64,000 nucleotides of DNA from Ceratotherium simum simum (taxonomy: Eukaryota; Chordata; Mammalia; Perissodactyla; Rhinocerotidae): positions 10,869,594 to 10,933,593 of the forward strand of contig NW_004454170.1 of assembly GCF_000283155.1 (NCBI RefSeq), read 5' to 3'. This document shows, in pieces, positions 1 to 11,984 of the stretch. The first letter of the stretch is position 1, and each line of letters starts with the position of its first letter. A program made the position numbers and the translations under genes. The notes beneath the pieces were generated by a model. The model was not told the origin of the DNA. It saw only the letters and a list, made by a program, of their open reading frames with translations, and searched no databases.

Positions 1-910
1 CTCAACTCATTTATTTTTAATCTTGTTAATTTTTGATAAATGCATTTAAGGCTATTTTCCACTAAGTGATATGTTATCTGTATCTTTGAAGTTTTGATAA
101 ATAGAACCTCTCTACTTAGAAATCCTTTGTGATTTCCTCTTTAACTCAGGAGTTATTTGAGTGTGTGATTTTTGGTTTCCAAATGTTTGGTTTTTAAGAA
201 AAAAATGTTTCTTTACTGTTGAATTCTTATTAATTACACTGTGGTCAGAAAACATGATTTACACGATGTTGATTCTTTGAAACTGTTATCTCGAATGCAG
301 TCAATTGTTGTAAATGTTCCATGTAAAATTGAAAAGAAAATTAGGTGGAAACAAGATTCTTGAATTGTAATGAGATATTCACATTAAAAGTTCAATTGAT
401 GTAGTAATATAAAGTAGACGCTGTATACCAAAGTGAACTGTCATTCTCAAATGCAATTTTAAAAGTAGTTGAACCAGGACCAGTTTCATGAGTCTTGGGC
501 CCTTTACTTGGGAATCATGATTGTTATATCTAATTGATAGTATATTTTTTAATATGTTGGTGTTCCTCATTAGTCCTGTTAAGGTTTTTCACCTAAAATT
601 CTGTTGTACCTGATGACATTAATGCTAAATCAGTTTTATTGTGGTTAGTATTTGTCTAGTATATTTCTTCATTCCCTGTTTTTTCAAATGTAATATGTTA
701 TTTTATTTGGGGTGTAGATCTTTTAAGCAGCATAATAGTTGGATTTTGATGTTGTTTTTGCTAATGTTTTAAATCCAATCTGAGGCCACTGTCTTTTAAT
801 AGGTTCACTTAATCCATTTACATTTGTTGTGATTACATGCAAATCATGGATTGTATCTACCATCTTGTTTCATTTTTCTGTTTACCGTTCATTTCACTGT
901 TTTTTTTTTT
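1..910 (-). mobile_element. Antisense L1M/HAL1-type LINE fragment
   Basis: The plus strand reads as the reverse complement of an ancient L1 ORF2 region. Landmarks are CTGTGGTCAGAAAACATG near 240, the AT-rich stretch around 600-720, and CTTTTAATAGGTTCACTTAA near 795 followed by a 'CCATTTACATTTGTTGTGAT' segment. It continues past the ERE inserted at 911-1124. No open frame survives. The family (L1M or HAL1) is from memory, and the subfamily is not assigned. Confidence 0.7.
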
Positions 911-1124
911 TCTTCTTCTGTCTCTTTTTTTTGGTGAGGAAGATTGGCCCTGAGCTAACATCTGTGCCAATCTTCCTCTATTTTGTATGTGGGACGCCAT
1001 CACAGCATGGCTTGACTAGCGGTGTGTCAGTCTGTGCCTGGGATCTGAACCCACGAATCCCAGGCCTGCTGTAACAGAGCATGTGAACTTAACCACTATG
1101 CCCCAGGCTGGCCCCTCTTCTTCT
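911..1124 (-). mobile_element. ERE SINE, minus strand, with target-site duplication
   Basis: This tRNA-derived equine SINE is read on the minus strand. The plus strand shows T-rich sequence, then GTGAGGAAGATTGGCCCTGA, AGCTAACATCTGTGCC, a degraded B box (GGGATCTGAACCC) and the terminal GGCTGGCCCC. The 9-bp repeat TCTTCTTCT at 911-919 and 1116-1124 is the likely target-site duplication. It carries one copy of the tail module. It was inserted into antisense L1. Confidence 0.88.
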
Positions 1125-2680
1125 CCCTTTTTGATGCTCCTCTTGACTTGGTAAATTTTGTTTAATTTTGATTTTACTCTCCTTTCTCTGCCTTTGCAGA
1201 GGTTTATATTCCACTTTTGGCCCATGGAAATGCTTATTCATTTTGATGTGTAAATCTGTCTTTCTAAAACTCCATTAAAAATCTATTATTTCTGTGTTTG
1301 AAATAGAGGAAAAAATTTTAACTGTAAAATCACAGTCCCATTTCTTTATTTTTAACACTTTGTTTTTGTGTCATTTCAAGAAAATCTCTAATGAAGAGCT
1401 TACATGTGGCTTTGGCCTTTATTTTTTCAACCTATGTTGAGAATCTTTGTCTTTTAATAAGGGAATTTAACTCTGACTTCTGTTCTTTTGGGATAAGTGT
1501 GGTGTCTGGTGTTGCTCCTGCCTTTTATTGTCTCTGTTCTGTTTATTACGTGTCTCACTGTCCTTCTTTCCTTTTTCCTAGTTTTTGCTTGAATGATACC
1601 TCTTTATTGTTGTTCCTCTCCATCCCTGCACAAAGTGACTTGGAAGTTTAACATCTTAATCATATTCTACTAGTGAGAATGTTTACATTGTTAATAAATG
1701 TTTTTAAATGTATTTTTCTTTAATAACTTAATGAATTATAGTTATCATCTTAGACAAAAATTAAGTTTAACTATGGTTTTATTTCTTTTTTTCCATCTCG
1801 TCTTGAATCTCAGAAAATCAGAATTCTTATTTCCAGATTGATACTTATTTTTCTTTTACATTGTATCCTCTTTTAAACCATATTTTTTCATAGCCATATC
1901 ATCAAGACTTACTTAGAAGTAATTATACATATTACTGGTTTCATTGATCACAATTAATTCATGTGTATTATGTCCTCTTCTTTCATGAGGTCTTCATCTG
2001 ACTTCATGTTCACTTTATCTGAAATTTTCAGGAGTAATTTTTTTCATAGAGACATATGGTGGACTTTCTGAATACTTGCATGTCAAACATCTCCTTTCTT
2101 TTGTGCTCAGAAGAAATAATTGCTACACTGGATAGAGAATTCTATGGCAAACCTTTGCTATGAGAATGATATATAAAACATCTTTCTGCTATCTTTTCTT
2201 TTTTAGTGTTACCTATGAGAATTCAATGACAGTCTGAAGTTTTTTTTTAACTGTTGCTAATCTTATCCATCTGGAAACTTACACAATATGTATGAAACTT
2301 TTAAGTTCATAAGACATGCTTACTTTTGATCTTTTTCTTACTCCTTGTGATATTTGGCAAACCTTTTCAGTGTGAAGGATTAGGTCTTTCTTCAGTGTGA
2401 ATTTTACATCTATTTCTTCTTTGGTTATTAGTTCTCTCTTATCCACTACTTTCTTTTCTTTTGGACATCTTTTTGTATTGATATTGGTTCTCCTGGCTCT
2501 ATCCTCCATGACTCCTACCATTTCTTTCTCAAATCCCAGTACTTTGTCTTTTTGCCCTGTATTTTGGGAGAATTTCTCAAGGCAAGCTTCTAAATCACAA
2601 ATCAGTTTTCATTAACATGCATTCTGCTATTTACTTCCTTCACTGAGTTATTATTTTTGTGATTTTTAAAAAATTCCAAT
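1125..2680 (-). mobile_element. Antisense L1M/HAL1-like sequence, very degraded
   Basis: T-rich DNA continues the L1 that the ERE interrupted. A second copy of the same L1 region seems to start near 1430, where GAATCTTTGTCTTTTAATA repeats the landmark seen near 795. The stretch 2330-2610 (TTTGTCTTTTTGCCCTGTAT and TTGGGAGAATTTCTC) matches the pattern of antisense old L1. Boundaries and copy number are uncertain. There are no usable open frames. Confidence 0.5.
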
Positions 2681-2749
2681 AACTCTCCTTTTCTCAGATT
2701 ATCCCAAGTCTTTAAAAAATAGAAACTTGCTATTTCAAAAAATGTTTCA

Positions 2750-3390
2750 TTAAGGCAAAATTTGCATATAATAAAATTCACCATTTTTGAGTAGTCAGTT
2801 CAAGATTTGACAAATGTATACAGTTGTGTAATTGTTACCACAATCATCATATAGAATATTTCCATCATCCCAGAAAGTTCCCTTTTCTAATCTGTAGTTA
2901 ATCTCTTTTCTTTATCTTAACCCTTCGAGATTACTGACCTCTTTTCACTTTAGTTTTGCCTTTTCTAGAATTTCATATAAATGGGATTATTTATTCTGTA
3001 ATCTTTGGTGTCTGACATCTTTCACTTAGCATAATGCTTTTGAGATTCATCCATGTTGTTGCACGTTTCAACAGCTTGTTCTTTTTTTTATAGCTGAGTA
3101 GTGTTCCTTTTTATGGCTTTAGCACAATTTGTTTATCTATTCACCAGTTGATGGACATCCCTCCCTCCAATCCAGGTTTTGGACATAATGAATAAAAATG
3201 CTATGAAAGTTCATGTACAAGTCATTGAGTTTATAAAGTTTTGTATTTGGTCTGTCATATAGTAAGTGTATATTTAATTTTGTAAGAAACTGCCAAAATG
3301 TTTTTCAAAGAGGTTTTACATTTTGCATTCCCATCAGCAATGTATGGGAGCTCTATTTCTTCTTGAGTGAGCTTTGATAGTTTATGTCTT
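2750..3390 (-). mobile_element. Antisense L1M 3' region (ORF2 end and 3' UTR)
   Basis: This is the reverse complement of the L1 terminal region. Landmarks are AATTCACCATTTTTGAGTA, TCATCCATGTTGTTGCACG near 3049, CACCAGTTGATGGACATCC near 3143 and TTTTGCATTCCCATCAGCAA near 3321. The same landmarks appear diverged at 51.6-52.0 kb. It is decayed and carries frame breaks throughout. Confidence 0.75.
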
Positions 3391-3988
3391 TCAAAAAATT
3401 ACTTGAATCTAAGTTGGAAGCTCTTGGAATGATATCAAGCCCAGAGAGGACCCAATTAAGGGCAGTCGTGGCAATTTCTTCTGGCTCCTATCAGCATCTC
3501 TACAGCAACTGTGTCACAGTGGATATAGCTCCTAGCATGAAGAATGACTCCTGATGAGTGAGAAAGCAGCTATGGAGTTATTGTATGCAAACAAAGCCCC
3601 ATAGGGAAGGTGAGTGGCTTTGGGAACTTCTCTTTTGCATTGTATAATCCCTTTTTCTGTAGCTGCTTGCCTGGCAGAGTCTAAGGCTTTACTCAGGTGT
3701 GGTGAGAGTGTGGATGGGGACTCTTAAAAAGCTAACGTGGAAGAAGGTCTCTTCCAGGTATAGATAGGATAGGCCAGTGGCAATGTTTCCTCCCCATTCT
3801 TAGGATCCTGTCTTAATGGGAATCCAAATTTTCAGATATGTAGGTGAGACTCCCTCCCTATTTTCAGTAATGTGACAAGATTTTCTTTCGTACTAATTGG
3901 ATTATCTCAGGGAGAAAATTAATAAAAAGAGGAAGACAGCCCATGATGTAATTATATCGCCATTTTCCTAGAATTCTATCATATCACT
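3391..3988. other. No recognisable feature
   Basis: About 600 bases of ordinary-composition DNA. I see no open frame of note, repeat family or RNA-like structure. Confidence 0.5.
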
Positions 3989-4520
3989 TGTCTTAGTTAC
4001 CTATTGCTGCCTAATAAATTACCCAAAACTTAGCAGATGAAAACAACAAAAATTTATTGTCTCCCATAGGTAAAGAATCTAGGTGCTACCTAGCCAGGTG
4101 GTTCTGGCTCAGCATCTTTCGCAAGGTTACGATCAGGGTGTTGGCTGGAGCTGTAGTCATCTCAAGGCTTGAATGGAGAAGGATCTGCTTCCAAGTTCAC
4201 CCACTTGGTGGTTGGCAGGCCTCAGAAGATCTGCTTCCAAGCTCACTTATGTGGCTGCCAGCAAGCCTCAGTGCCTTGCTACGCGGACCTCTCTCCCAGG
4301 GCTGCTTCGCAACATGGCAGCTGTCTTTCCCCAGAGAAAGTGAGAGAACACTCAAAATGGAAGCCACTGTCTTTTTATAGCGTAATCTTGGAGGTGAGAT
4401 TCCATCACATGTACCATATTCTATTCACTAGAAATAAGTCAGTAAGTCCAACCCACAAGCCCACATTAAAGGGATGAAGATTACACAAGAGTGTGAATAC
4501 CAGGAGGTGGGGATCATACT
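3989..4520 (-). mobile_element. MaLR/MLT1-type LTR, minus strand
   Basis: The left edge TGTCTTAGTTACCTATTGCT is the reverse complement of the usual MLT1-like 3' end (...AACTAAGACA). On the minus strand I also read an AATAAATTTTTGTTGTTTTC polyadenylation-type region, a 'CTGAGCCAGAACCACCTGGC' block and two copies of a CTTGGAAGCAGATC block. This is the expected internal order of an MLT1-type solo LTR. The 107-aa frame inside it is not a gene. Confidence 0.72.
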
Positions 4521-4529
4521 TCTTACTTA

Positions 4530-4930
4530 ATTATTTGTTCTCCAGTGTCCTGGTGTGAGTTTCTCCTGAAGCAGACCCTGAAGAAAGGATTCAATTGTAA
4601 GCAGTGTTTTTTTGGGAGATGATCCCAGGAAAATCTAGTAGCAAATGGGGATGTGAGATAGGAAAGGTAAGAAAGCACACAAAGGGGATGTTTTCAAGCC
4701 AATTACTACTCTGGGTGGCTGGAGCTCAATACTGCTGGGGAACTCCAGGAAACAGTATAGAAATGCCATGGTATAGTCCCAACCAAGGATGGAGGAAGCT
4801 GGGGTATTTACCTACAAACTCTCCATCCATCATTGGTTGAGGACTGCTTGTTGGGGAATTAATTCTCTGGCACTTCTGCTTGCCTTGCATATGCTAAGAG
4901 TGCTCTCCTTCCCACCCCACAATCTCTAAT
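4530..4930. repeat. Possible old interspersed repeat, family not recognised
   Basis: The stretch includes GGGAGATGATCCCAGGAAAA, GATGGAGGAAGCTGGGGTAT and GGTTGAGGACTGCTTGTTGG, phrases I associate with an old mammalian interspersed repeat, but I cannot name the family. No gene is seen. Confidence 0.3.
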
Positions 4931-4974
4931 CCTACTTTCTATGGAGGTAAATGCTGAGAGGATGTGGGTGGGAT

Positions 4975-5125
4975 ACCAACAACGTCTGCTATACCCAGCT
5001 AGACTGTAAGTTTCATGAAGGCAAGAACCATCTGCCTCTCATTTGCTTTCCATTGCATTGTCATTATCTAGCATATCACCTAGCACATACTGTTGCTCAA
5101 CAAATATTTGTTGAAAGAATGCAGG
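4975..5125 (+). mobile_element. L2 LINE 3' end
   Basis: The order AGACTGTAAGTTTCATGAAG, GCAAGAACCATCTG, ATCACCTAGCACATACTG and CAACAAATATTTGTTGAAAG is the standard 3' terminus of L2, in sense orientation. Confidence 0.7.
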
Positions 5126-5420
5126 TCTCTGGTGATGGCACCATGAAGGAACTCACAGTGCAGTGAGCGAGATAGAGTCGTACACTGCTAACTACAATGG
5201 GATAAGTGCAATCCTGTAGATACTCACAGGGTGCTATCAGTCTAGGGCAGTAGGGGCCAACTCTGCCTGGAGGTGGAGATGAGGCTAAGGAAGGTTTCAC
5301 ACACAGTGGAAGTCTGAGCTAAGTCTTGAAGAAGGGCGGATAGGATTTTGTTGGTTGGAAAAAGTAGGAAGCAGTGCAGGGAGAAAGAATGTGTGGCAGA
5401 GGCATTTGCTATTTGTAAGA
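5126..5420 (+). repeat. Unassigned ancient mammalian repeat
   Basis: The text has the phrase order 'stock/increase' repeats often show: AACTCACAGTGCAGTGAGCG, GGGTGCTATCAG, AAGGAAGGTTTC and GTCTGAGCTAAGTCTTGAAG. The same order recurs at about 8290-8860 and 47480-47880. The family name is not known to me. Confidence 0.35.
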
Positions 5421-6194
5421 ATAGAGTGTGGGTACTCTAGATTCTCTCTCACCCTTGTCCTTATTCTACTCCAGAAGTTGTATGTAGTCTGAGCTTTTGG
5501 TGCTCTCTCTGGCACGCCGTCTTGTCCACAGAGTCATCATCAGCTTGCTAGTCTGAACGTGTGTTAGTTCACTCTCCTCTCTCTTGCCCAACAAACACGC
5601 ACACAACACAGTGGTTTAAAGTCCTTATGGCAAAGATCATCTTTCCTTGATCTTTCAAAAGGCAGGTACAGTATATATACACACATAATAAATATTTTCT
5701 TTATGCATTTACTGTTTGTAGGAAGTCTAGCCCTAATCCAGCATTTATTAAAACCAGACAGGATTTGTTAAATTGGTTTAAGTTTATCAAATATGTACAG
5801 ACCTTTACATAAATTAATTCGCTTGTTAAATATTTGTGAAATTTATTAAGACTTTGGAGGAACTTAAATAATACCTGAGCTCTCCAGCTTAATTTTTTTT
5901 TTTTTTACCTAAGGGATTAATGAGGCTATGAGGTGCAGACACAGGACTTTAGATGGTCAGGTGAGAGAGGGCCAGTGGGCAGGTGTCACCAGCTGGGGCC
6001 TGACAGGTAGGCAAAAAAAGTGACATCTTGGTACTTTTGGGTGAACCTCTCTGTTCCTAAATCTATAAGAAGATTTAAGATTCTGGAAGATTCTGATGGT
6101 GCTGCCTGGGGACAGTGGGACCTGCCACTGTGTGATGATGTCATAAGAGGCAACATCAGGGGCAAAGCTGGGGCCGGCCCATGGACACCTTTCC
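5421..6194. other. No recognisable gene; short poly-T only
   Basis: Ordinary AT-rich sequence with a 14-bp T run at 5893-5906. The short frames on both strands at 5986-6223 overlap each other and show no domain signature. Confidence 0.45.
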
Positions 6195-6310
6195 TCCTGC
6201 TCATTAATTCAATAATTTATTGAGTCCCTGCCATGTGCCAGGCATGGGCCCCCATGAACTTGGAACACAATATGACCAAGACGTGAGCCTAGCCCTCAAA
6301 GATCAAGAAA
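6195..6310 (+). repeat. Unassigned ancient repeat, start module
   Basis: TTTATTGAGTCCCTGCCATG followed by TGCCAGGCATGG and 'TGAGCCTAGCCCTCAAAGAT' resembles the opening of the same old repeat class seen at 8290. It is short and diverged. Confidence 0.35.
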
Positions 6311-6474
6311 GATAGACCTATATATGTAAGTTTCAAATTCTAAGTTCAAATTCTGTCTTCACCATTTACAGCCTCTCTGACCTTGAAATTATCCATTTCT
6401 TTAGATCTTCATTTCCCAATGCAGAAAATTAAGACAAATATATAGAATTATTGGAAATATTAAGTTAAGCCAAA

Positions 6475-6592
6475 TGAGGCATAGTGGTTAATGCATTAGC
6501 ATTCAGGCTGCCTGAGTTTCAATCCTGGCTCTGTCACTTTGTGCTATGGGTTGTAGGTGCGAGATGTAACCTCTCTCTGGGCCCTTTCTCCT
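6475..6592 (-). mobile_element. MIR SINE fragment, minus strand
   Basis: ATAGTGGTTAATGCATTAGC, TCAATCCTGGCTCTGTCACT and AACCTCTCTCTGGGC are the reverse complement of the MIR 3' half. Confidence 0.55.
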
Positions 6593-6594
6593 TC

Positions 6595-6890
6595 CCCCTC
6601 CTTTGACTATGTTCTACTAACCCTTAGGTCTCAATTTAAAAGTCACACACTCCAGAAGGCCTTTCCTGATTCCCTCCCCAGACCAGTTTCTCTCTATTAT
6701 ACGTGCCCATAGCACCTTGTATCTTTCTTCCACAATGCTCACATACTTGTGGTCACCTGAACAATTTCTATCTTCTTGGAAAGATCCAAGCTAGTTGAGT
6801 CAGAGAAGCCATGCACCTTATTCACCATGGTATCCTCAGCTCTTGCATGGTGCCTGGAGGTAGCTGGCACTGGATGACTGTATTAGCAGT
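6595..6890 (+). mobile_element. L2 LINE fragment
   Basis: AGAAGGCCTTTCCTGATTCC, CCATAGCACCTTGTATCTTT and TTATTCACCATGGTATCCTC then CTTGCATGGTGCCTGG are in L2 3' order, in sense orientation. Confidence 0.6.
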
Positions 6891-7494
6891 GAAACATAGT
6901 TAAACTATCTATAACGTAGTATAACATGCTATAACAGGACTGTTTATAAAGTATTATGGGAGCATAGATATTTGCCTCCTAGAGGTTCAGCCATGTCCAA
7001 GAAAACAGAAAGTATCTTGCTGAGAGTTACTGACAGATATTCGACCCCTCCCGCAGGCTTCCCAGTGGTGGGGAGGGATTTTATTTGGTGGCAATGGTGG
7101 GCTTTCGGTTGCAGTGTCTGCTTCTTCTTGCCCAGCAGATTCTGGCAACCTCTTAGATTAAAGAGTAAACTTTCCTAAGAAAATGGAGGCTCCAAATGCC
7201 CTCTGGAGTAGACGGACTCTACCCCAAAGAAATGGAGCATGAAATATGGAAATTGCATTAGGCACCTGGACATCAGGATTGGAATCCAGGATCTTAGAAT
7301 ATTTCATTTCTTGCAAAGTCGTATATGAAAAATAATTCTGGAACAGGGAATCCTGTCTGTCCCAAATTTACGAACACTCTTTTCGAAGATTTTGATCTTC
7401 ATTTGGAGTGACTCTGAGTTTGGCTCCTAACGCTTTAGTTATCTAGGGCTCTCTGTCTTGTGAACTGTCAAAAAAAAAAGAAAAGAAAAGTTAA
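6891..7494. other. No recognisable feature
   Basis: Mixed-composition DNA. A 68-aa frame at 6972-7178 has no domain signature and no sign of exon structure. Confidence 0.4.
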
Positions 7495-7687
7495 GGGGCT
7501 GGCCCGGAGGCGCAGCGGTTAAGTGCGCGCGCTCTGATTGGGCGTCCCAGGGTTCGCAGGTTCGGATCCCGGGCGCGCACCGATGTACCACCTGTCAAGG
7601 CATGCTATGGCTACATCCCATATACAGTAGAGGAAGGTGAGCACGGATGTTAACTCAGGGCTGATCTTCTTCACAAGAAAAAAAAAT
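7495..7687 (+). mobile_element. ERE SINE, plus strand, single tail module
   Basis: The element starts GGGGCTGGCCCGGAGGCGCA with an A-box-like GCGCAGCGGTTAAGTGCGC. The B box GGTTCGGATCCCGGGCGC follows, then a GATGTTAACTCAGGG tail module and an A-rich end. The 5' half is well preserved, including its CpGs, which suggests a fairly young copy. Target-site duplications are unclear because both flanks are A-rich. Confidence 0.9.
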
Positions 7688-8285
7688 TAAAATACTCTAT
7701 AAAAGTGTAGCACTGAAGTATATCCTTTGGTGATTCAGGTAATTGTCCTCAAATTAAATCTAAAGTAAAGAGCAGATGGTTGTGTGTCCCTGCCCCCTTC
7801 CCTTTAACATGATCACACCTGTTGTAATACAGCAGGCAGGAAGATTTGAGAGGATCTGGAAGTTTACGTTCTTAGGGAGGCTGAGCTCTTATCAGTGAGC
7901 TGGGACAGACACACCCAAGAGAGAAAAAAAATCTCAAGAATCCAAGGGTAGAATAATATAGTGTGAACTATGCCTCTTAATCTGGTGGGATATGGCAAAG
8001 GGAATGACCAGACCTGAGTGCAGTTGCGTAAGGAAGGCTGACAGAAGGTGGTGAATCTTAAGCATCTTTCTAGGTTTGGAGAGATGGTATTCTAGGTGTG
8101 AAGAGTCCCAGAGAGGACACAGGTGGGCTGTGTGAGAAATGAAAGGCAGGGAGGCCCATAGAGGGGAGAATCAGAAGGGAGTGAGTGGTTGTGGGGTTGG
8201 GGCCATGATGTTTAGGAATCACCCTCCCTGGCAAGCTGGGTATGTGGATGCCATCACAGATCTAAGAGTGGAGAAGGCTTATTTT
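7688..8285. other. No recognisable feature
   Basis: Purine-leaning unique-looking DNA with no clear repeat or coding signal. Confidence 0.4.
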
Positions 8286-8860
8286 CTTCCAGACTTCTTC
8301 ATTCAGTAAACAATTATTGAGCATCTACTTGATTCCAGACTCTAAGGCGGATGCTGAGGATACAAAGATCATAAGACACCATCCTCACTTTGGAGGGGCC
8401 CAGAGTTGAGTGGGGGAGACACGAGAATGGAAAATTACAATACAGTCTGCTGCAGACTAGAATAGAGGTGTGCAGTGGCAACCTGGAGGGACTCCGAAAG
8501 GACTTCATAGAAGAGGTGAGGAATGGCTGGGAGATGTGCTCACAGGCATAAAAAGGCATTTCAAGCAGAAAGTATGGTAACCCAACAGCTTAGAATTGGG
8601 AATGAGCCTAATCTGTTGGAGGCGAAAAGCAGGAAGTTCAGGGTGGCTGGAGATTTGGGGGAAAATGGGAATTTTCTGGACATGAAGTGGGAGAAGTTTA
8701 GAGCCAGATGGAGACAGTCAGCCTCTATTCTGCAGGCAGAGGGGCTGGCTGGGCATCGCAACAAGGGAGCAACGTGATTGCATTTACTTCAGGAGCTCTG
8801 CAAATGCGGTGAAGAACAGAGTGGAGCCAGACAAAACCCGGGGCAGGGACTGCAGGTAGT
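8286..8860 (+). repeat. Unassigned ancient mammalian repeat, longer copy
   Basis: The order is TTATTGAGCATCTACTTG, GCGGATGCTGAGGATACAAA, GGGCCCAGAGTTGAGTGGGG, GGACTTCATAGAAGAGGTGA, AAGGCATTTCAAGCAGAAAG and AGGGAGCAACGTGATTGCAT. It is the order of an old interspersed repeat that I recognise by pattern but cannot name. Overlapping frames on both strands (8314-8777) are by-products. Confidence 0.4.
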
Positions 8861-9879
8861 AAGGAGGGTTTTGTGACAATCCCAGAGACTGAGTGACAAC
8901 AGGCTTGGAATCGGTCAGGGCAGGGGGAATGGAGAAGAGGTTATTCCTCAAGCCCTGCTCAGTGTGGCTTCTACTTTTTCCAGAAGAAGCTCTTTCACTC
9001 CTATTTCCATTAATGTCCTATTGAATGCAAATTTAGATCTCTTTCCTTCAGCCTTCGCCTCTCCTTCCCCTACAGAAATTGAAGGCAGCTTAATAGGGCA
9101 AGACGTACAATGAATTCCGCTCAGAGGGAAAGCAGCGCTGATGTGGGCTCTTCGCAGGGCTGGCAGAAGAAGCCAACATTAGTGCACGTTTGCCTTGCCA
9201 GAAGCAGCTCTTGGAGGCCAATCTTTTCTTGCTTCCTTCTTGACTCCATCGAGAGGTGAAGTGGACGTTGTTTCCTCTGCCTGGAAACAGGCTCACTGTA
9301 CTCAGGCTTTGGACACTTGTTCTGCTTCCAGCACAGGAGAAGGCCCCTTTTAGGAAGACCTGGAGCTGTCTGTGGTCATCAGAAGAGGAGAGATGCGTTG
9401 GCCTTTGGCTGCCTGGACAAGGCCAATGCCTTGCCTCTCTGGCTAGGATGGGAGGTTCAAAATGGCAGGACTCTGAGTGCTGTAGAAGTGCAGTGAGAGG
9501 TAGAATTAATTGCTCTCAAGGGCATCTGAAAAGCAGCTTACTTTAAACAGGATCTTAAGAGGTGGCAGCAGATTGTCTTGGTCTTAGCATTTGGGGAGGG
9601 GAGGTCCTCTAGAGAAAGTGGGGCTGCAGAACAGCTCAGGTAATGGCCGGCTGGGGTGGGACCTCACCTTCAAAGAATTTTCAGAACTGGCTAATCAGAA
9701 GTGAAGCAAAGGATCCAGGAAACAGTGTGCCAAAACGCAGTGGGACGGGATGGGACAGAACCAGGGTTAGGCTTGTTCTAGGGCGGAGTTAGAAGCTGCA
9801 TCATTTGGGGAGGACCTGAGATGTCCCTCCTTACCCACCCCCCCTTCACCTCCCAGCTTGGTGGTGGTGAGACATTAAA
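8861..9879. other. No recognisable feature
   Basis: About 1 kb without identifiable repeat. Overlapping frames at 9090-9296 (-) and 9256-9546 (+) carry no protein-family motif. Confidence 0.4.
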
Positions 9880-10012
9880 GGTAGCTGTTAAAAATGCTGC
9901 CTTTCTCTGGAACAAAATGCATCTGTTATCTGGCAAGGAGATGGATTATCAGCAGCCACCAGTGCCTCAGCACCAAGTAGCTTATTAGACTGGCAGAACC
10001 GCAGTCCTGAGG
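9880..10012. promoter_or_regulatory. Candidate conserved non-coding element
   Basis: Non-repetitive stretch with balanced composition and several factor-like cores: GTTATCTGGC, GGATTATCAGCAGCC (GATA/OTX-like) and AGCTTATTAGAC. This is inference from texture alone. Conservation cannot be tested here. Confidence 0.25.
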
Positions 10013-11390
10013 GAAGGCTTTCATGGGGCAGCTGAGTCAGGGGCAGGGGTTCCAGGTGGGACTAAGATCTGGGGGAGCAGGAGGCCACCACGTGCACAGA
10101 GGAAGTGTGGGAAGGACAACAAAGAGACTTCCAAGTAAAACTTCGTCTACTTCTGAATTTTTCCAAGACCAGCCCAAGTGGCCTGGATTTGTAGTCGCAC
10201 TGTCTACACTGGGGCCCATCTGCTGTTTTCCCCCGCACAATGGCTGCCCATTTGAGGTTGTGACCCAGGAGTCACTACGGTTATCAACTGGGAGAGCTCA
10301 AACTGACACATGAAAAGCAGCTTTGTTGAGCGTCCTTGACATAACTAACCACATATTAGCAACGGGGCCTTGTGGGATTGAGGCTCCCTGTTTGTTCAGA
10401 ATCTTAATAGGTGGGCTTTGTGCACACAGATTTCTAGTACTGCTTACCCTGTATTTTAAGTCAAAGTGGATCTTTGTGTGAAGGATTCTCCACCTCCTTT
10501 TCCCTTTCTACAGAGGAGATAAGTGTTTTCACTCACCTTTTGTGACTTACAAACAGCTGAATAGCACTTGTGGTGTTTGAATGTCATATAATAGGCATTG
10601 TCACCGATAGAGAAATGTCCTTTTCCATGTTTCTGAGCTCTCCTGTGCTTACTATCTTTCTTGCGTGTGTGCTCTCTCTCCCTCTTTATGAAGCGGCTGA
10701 AAATGTTTGTCCACCATTTTTTAAAGCATCTATGTCCTTGGAATGCTGTGTGGAAACTGCTGTTCAACTATTTGTAGCCAGTTCCTCCAGCAGATCCCCA
10801 GGCAGAACTCAGCTGGGAATGTGACAGGTGGGCAGAGTGCTGCCCTGGGCTGGTTGATGTGATTTAAGAGGAGTCGCATTCTGGAGGACTCACGTATGGG
10901 GGTGGTGGTAGAGAAGGGGTGGTGATGCTGTTTGTGGTGATGTTGGGGTCTAAAATTACAAGAGGAGACACCATTGCAGTCATAGTCACATGTCCTAAGT
11001 AATATGAGAGGCTGATTCCATAGGAATATTTTACTCCATTTTTCATAAAGGATTATATTTAAGTAGCTTCAGATATGAAGTTAGTGGCAGATTGCTCTTA
11101 GTCACAAAAGCTTTGGCTGCATAAGGTTTATGTCTTTGGGTTTTTCATTAATGTTGTGGTGTCAGGAATTGGGATGGATGTGAAAGTAAAAAGTCAGGAT
11201 CCCGGAACTTTCCATTTTAGTCAAGTTGTGTGAAAAAAGTTTTAATTCAAAATGGTGGCTGGCCAAGGGACTCTGATAGAGCTTTCACCAAAGATCTACT
11301 GAAACATTTATGGACATTAAAAATAAAGTCCAGACAGCCAAGTGCCAACATTTAAGATGAAGCTGTACTAACCATAACAAAGAGCTGCAT
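10013..11390. other. No recognisable gene or repeat
   Basis: Repeat-poor sequence. The frames at 10023-10313 (+) and 10456-10824 (both strands) overlap each other antiparallel, which argues against coding. An AP-1-like GCTGAGTCAGG is at about 10031. Confidence 0.35.
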
Positions 11391-11394
11391 AAAT

Positions 11395-11520
11395 AAGGAT
11401 GGAAACGTTCTTGGCTGCATGTAACAGAGATGACCTGAAAAATGGTGGAAAGACACTTCATGCATTCCTCTTTCTCATGTCTCTGAGGCAGGAATGTGTG
11501 TAAGTATCAACCCAAAACAT
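11395..11520 (+). repeat. Possible unassigned repeat fragment
   Basis: GGCTGCATGTAACAGAGATG, GGAAAGACACTTCATGCATT and CATGTCTCTGAGGCAGGAAT loosely match the pattern of the unclassified elements at 17330-17850 and 50280-50750. Confidence 0.25.
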
Positions 11521-11802
11521 AGACATTAGGGGAGTTGATGTCTTTTCTCCCATTCCTCCCCCCTCCTCACCATCTTTTTATAACTACTTGAAGTCAGAGA
11601 TTCCCAGAAAATAACTGAGTAGGAAGTAGAATTAGAATGAGGGATTGTGGAGGCATATTGTATTCTAAAGAACCGAGAAGTGAAACACTGTAGGGCAATG
11701 CAGAGAGAGGGAGACCTAAGAGAAGCATGTGCTGGAAATCATTGCATTTCATCTACTACATCATTTCAGAGGATCAGAGAACCAGACAGTGGTTTTATAG
11801 AT

Positions 11803-11955
11803 TAATGGTTCTCAAAGTATGGTCCTGGAGCAGAAGCATCACCTCGGAACTTGTATGAAATGCAAAATCAGAAATCTGGGAATGGGGGTCAGCAATCTGG
11901 GGTTTAACAAACCTGCCAGGTGTTTTTGATGCATGCTAAAATTTGAGAACCGCTA
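11803..11955 (-). mobile_element. MER5A-type hAT transposon
   Basis: A ~150-bp element with terminal inverted repeats: GTTCTCAAA at 11808-11816 pairs with TTTGAGAAC at 11942-11950. Internal phrases are GGAACTTGTATGAAATGCAA, CAGCAATCTGGGGTTTAACA and TTTGATGCATGCTAAAATTT, the reverse complement of MER5A. It is a non-autonomous relic and encodes nothing. Confidence 0.82.
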
Positions 11956-11984
11956 TAGTAAATAATGCTATTTCAGAGAACAGA

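Noticed and set aside
7495..7590. tRNA gene call on ERE heads
   Set aside because: A and B boxes are present because the SINE derives from a tRNA, but the cloverleaf is not kept and the element continues into SINE-specific sequence.
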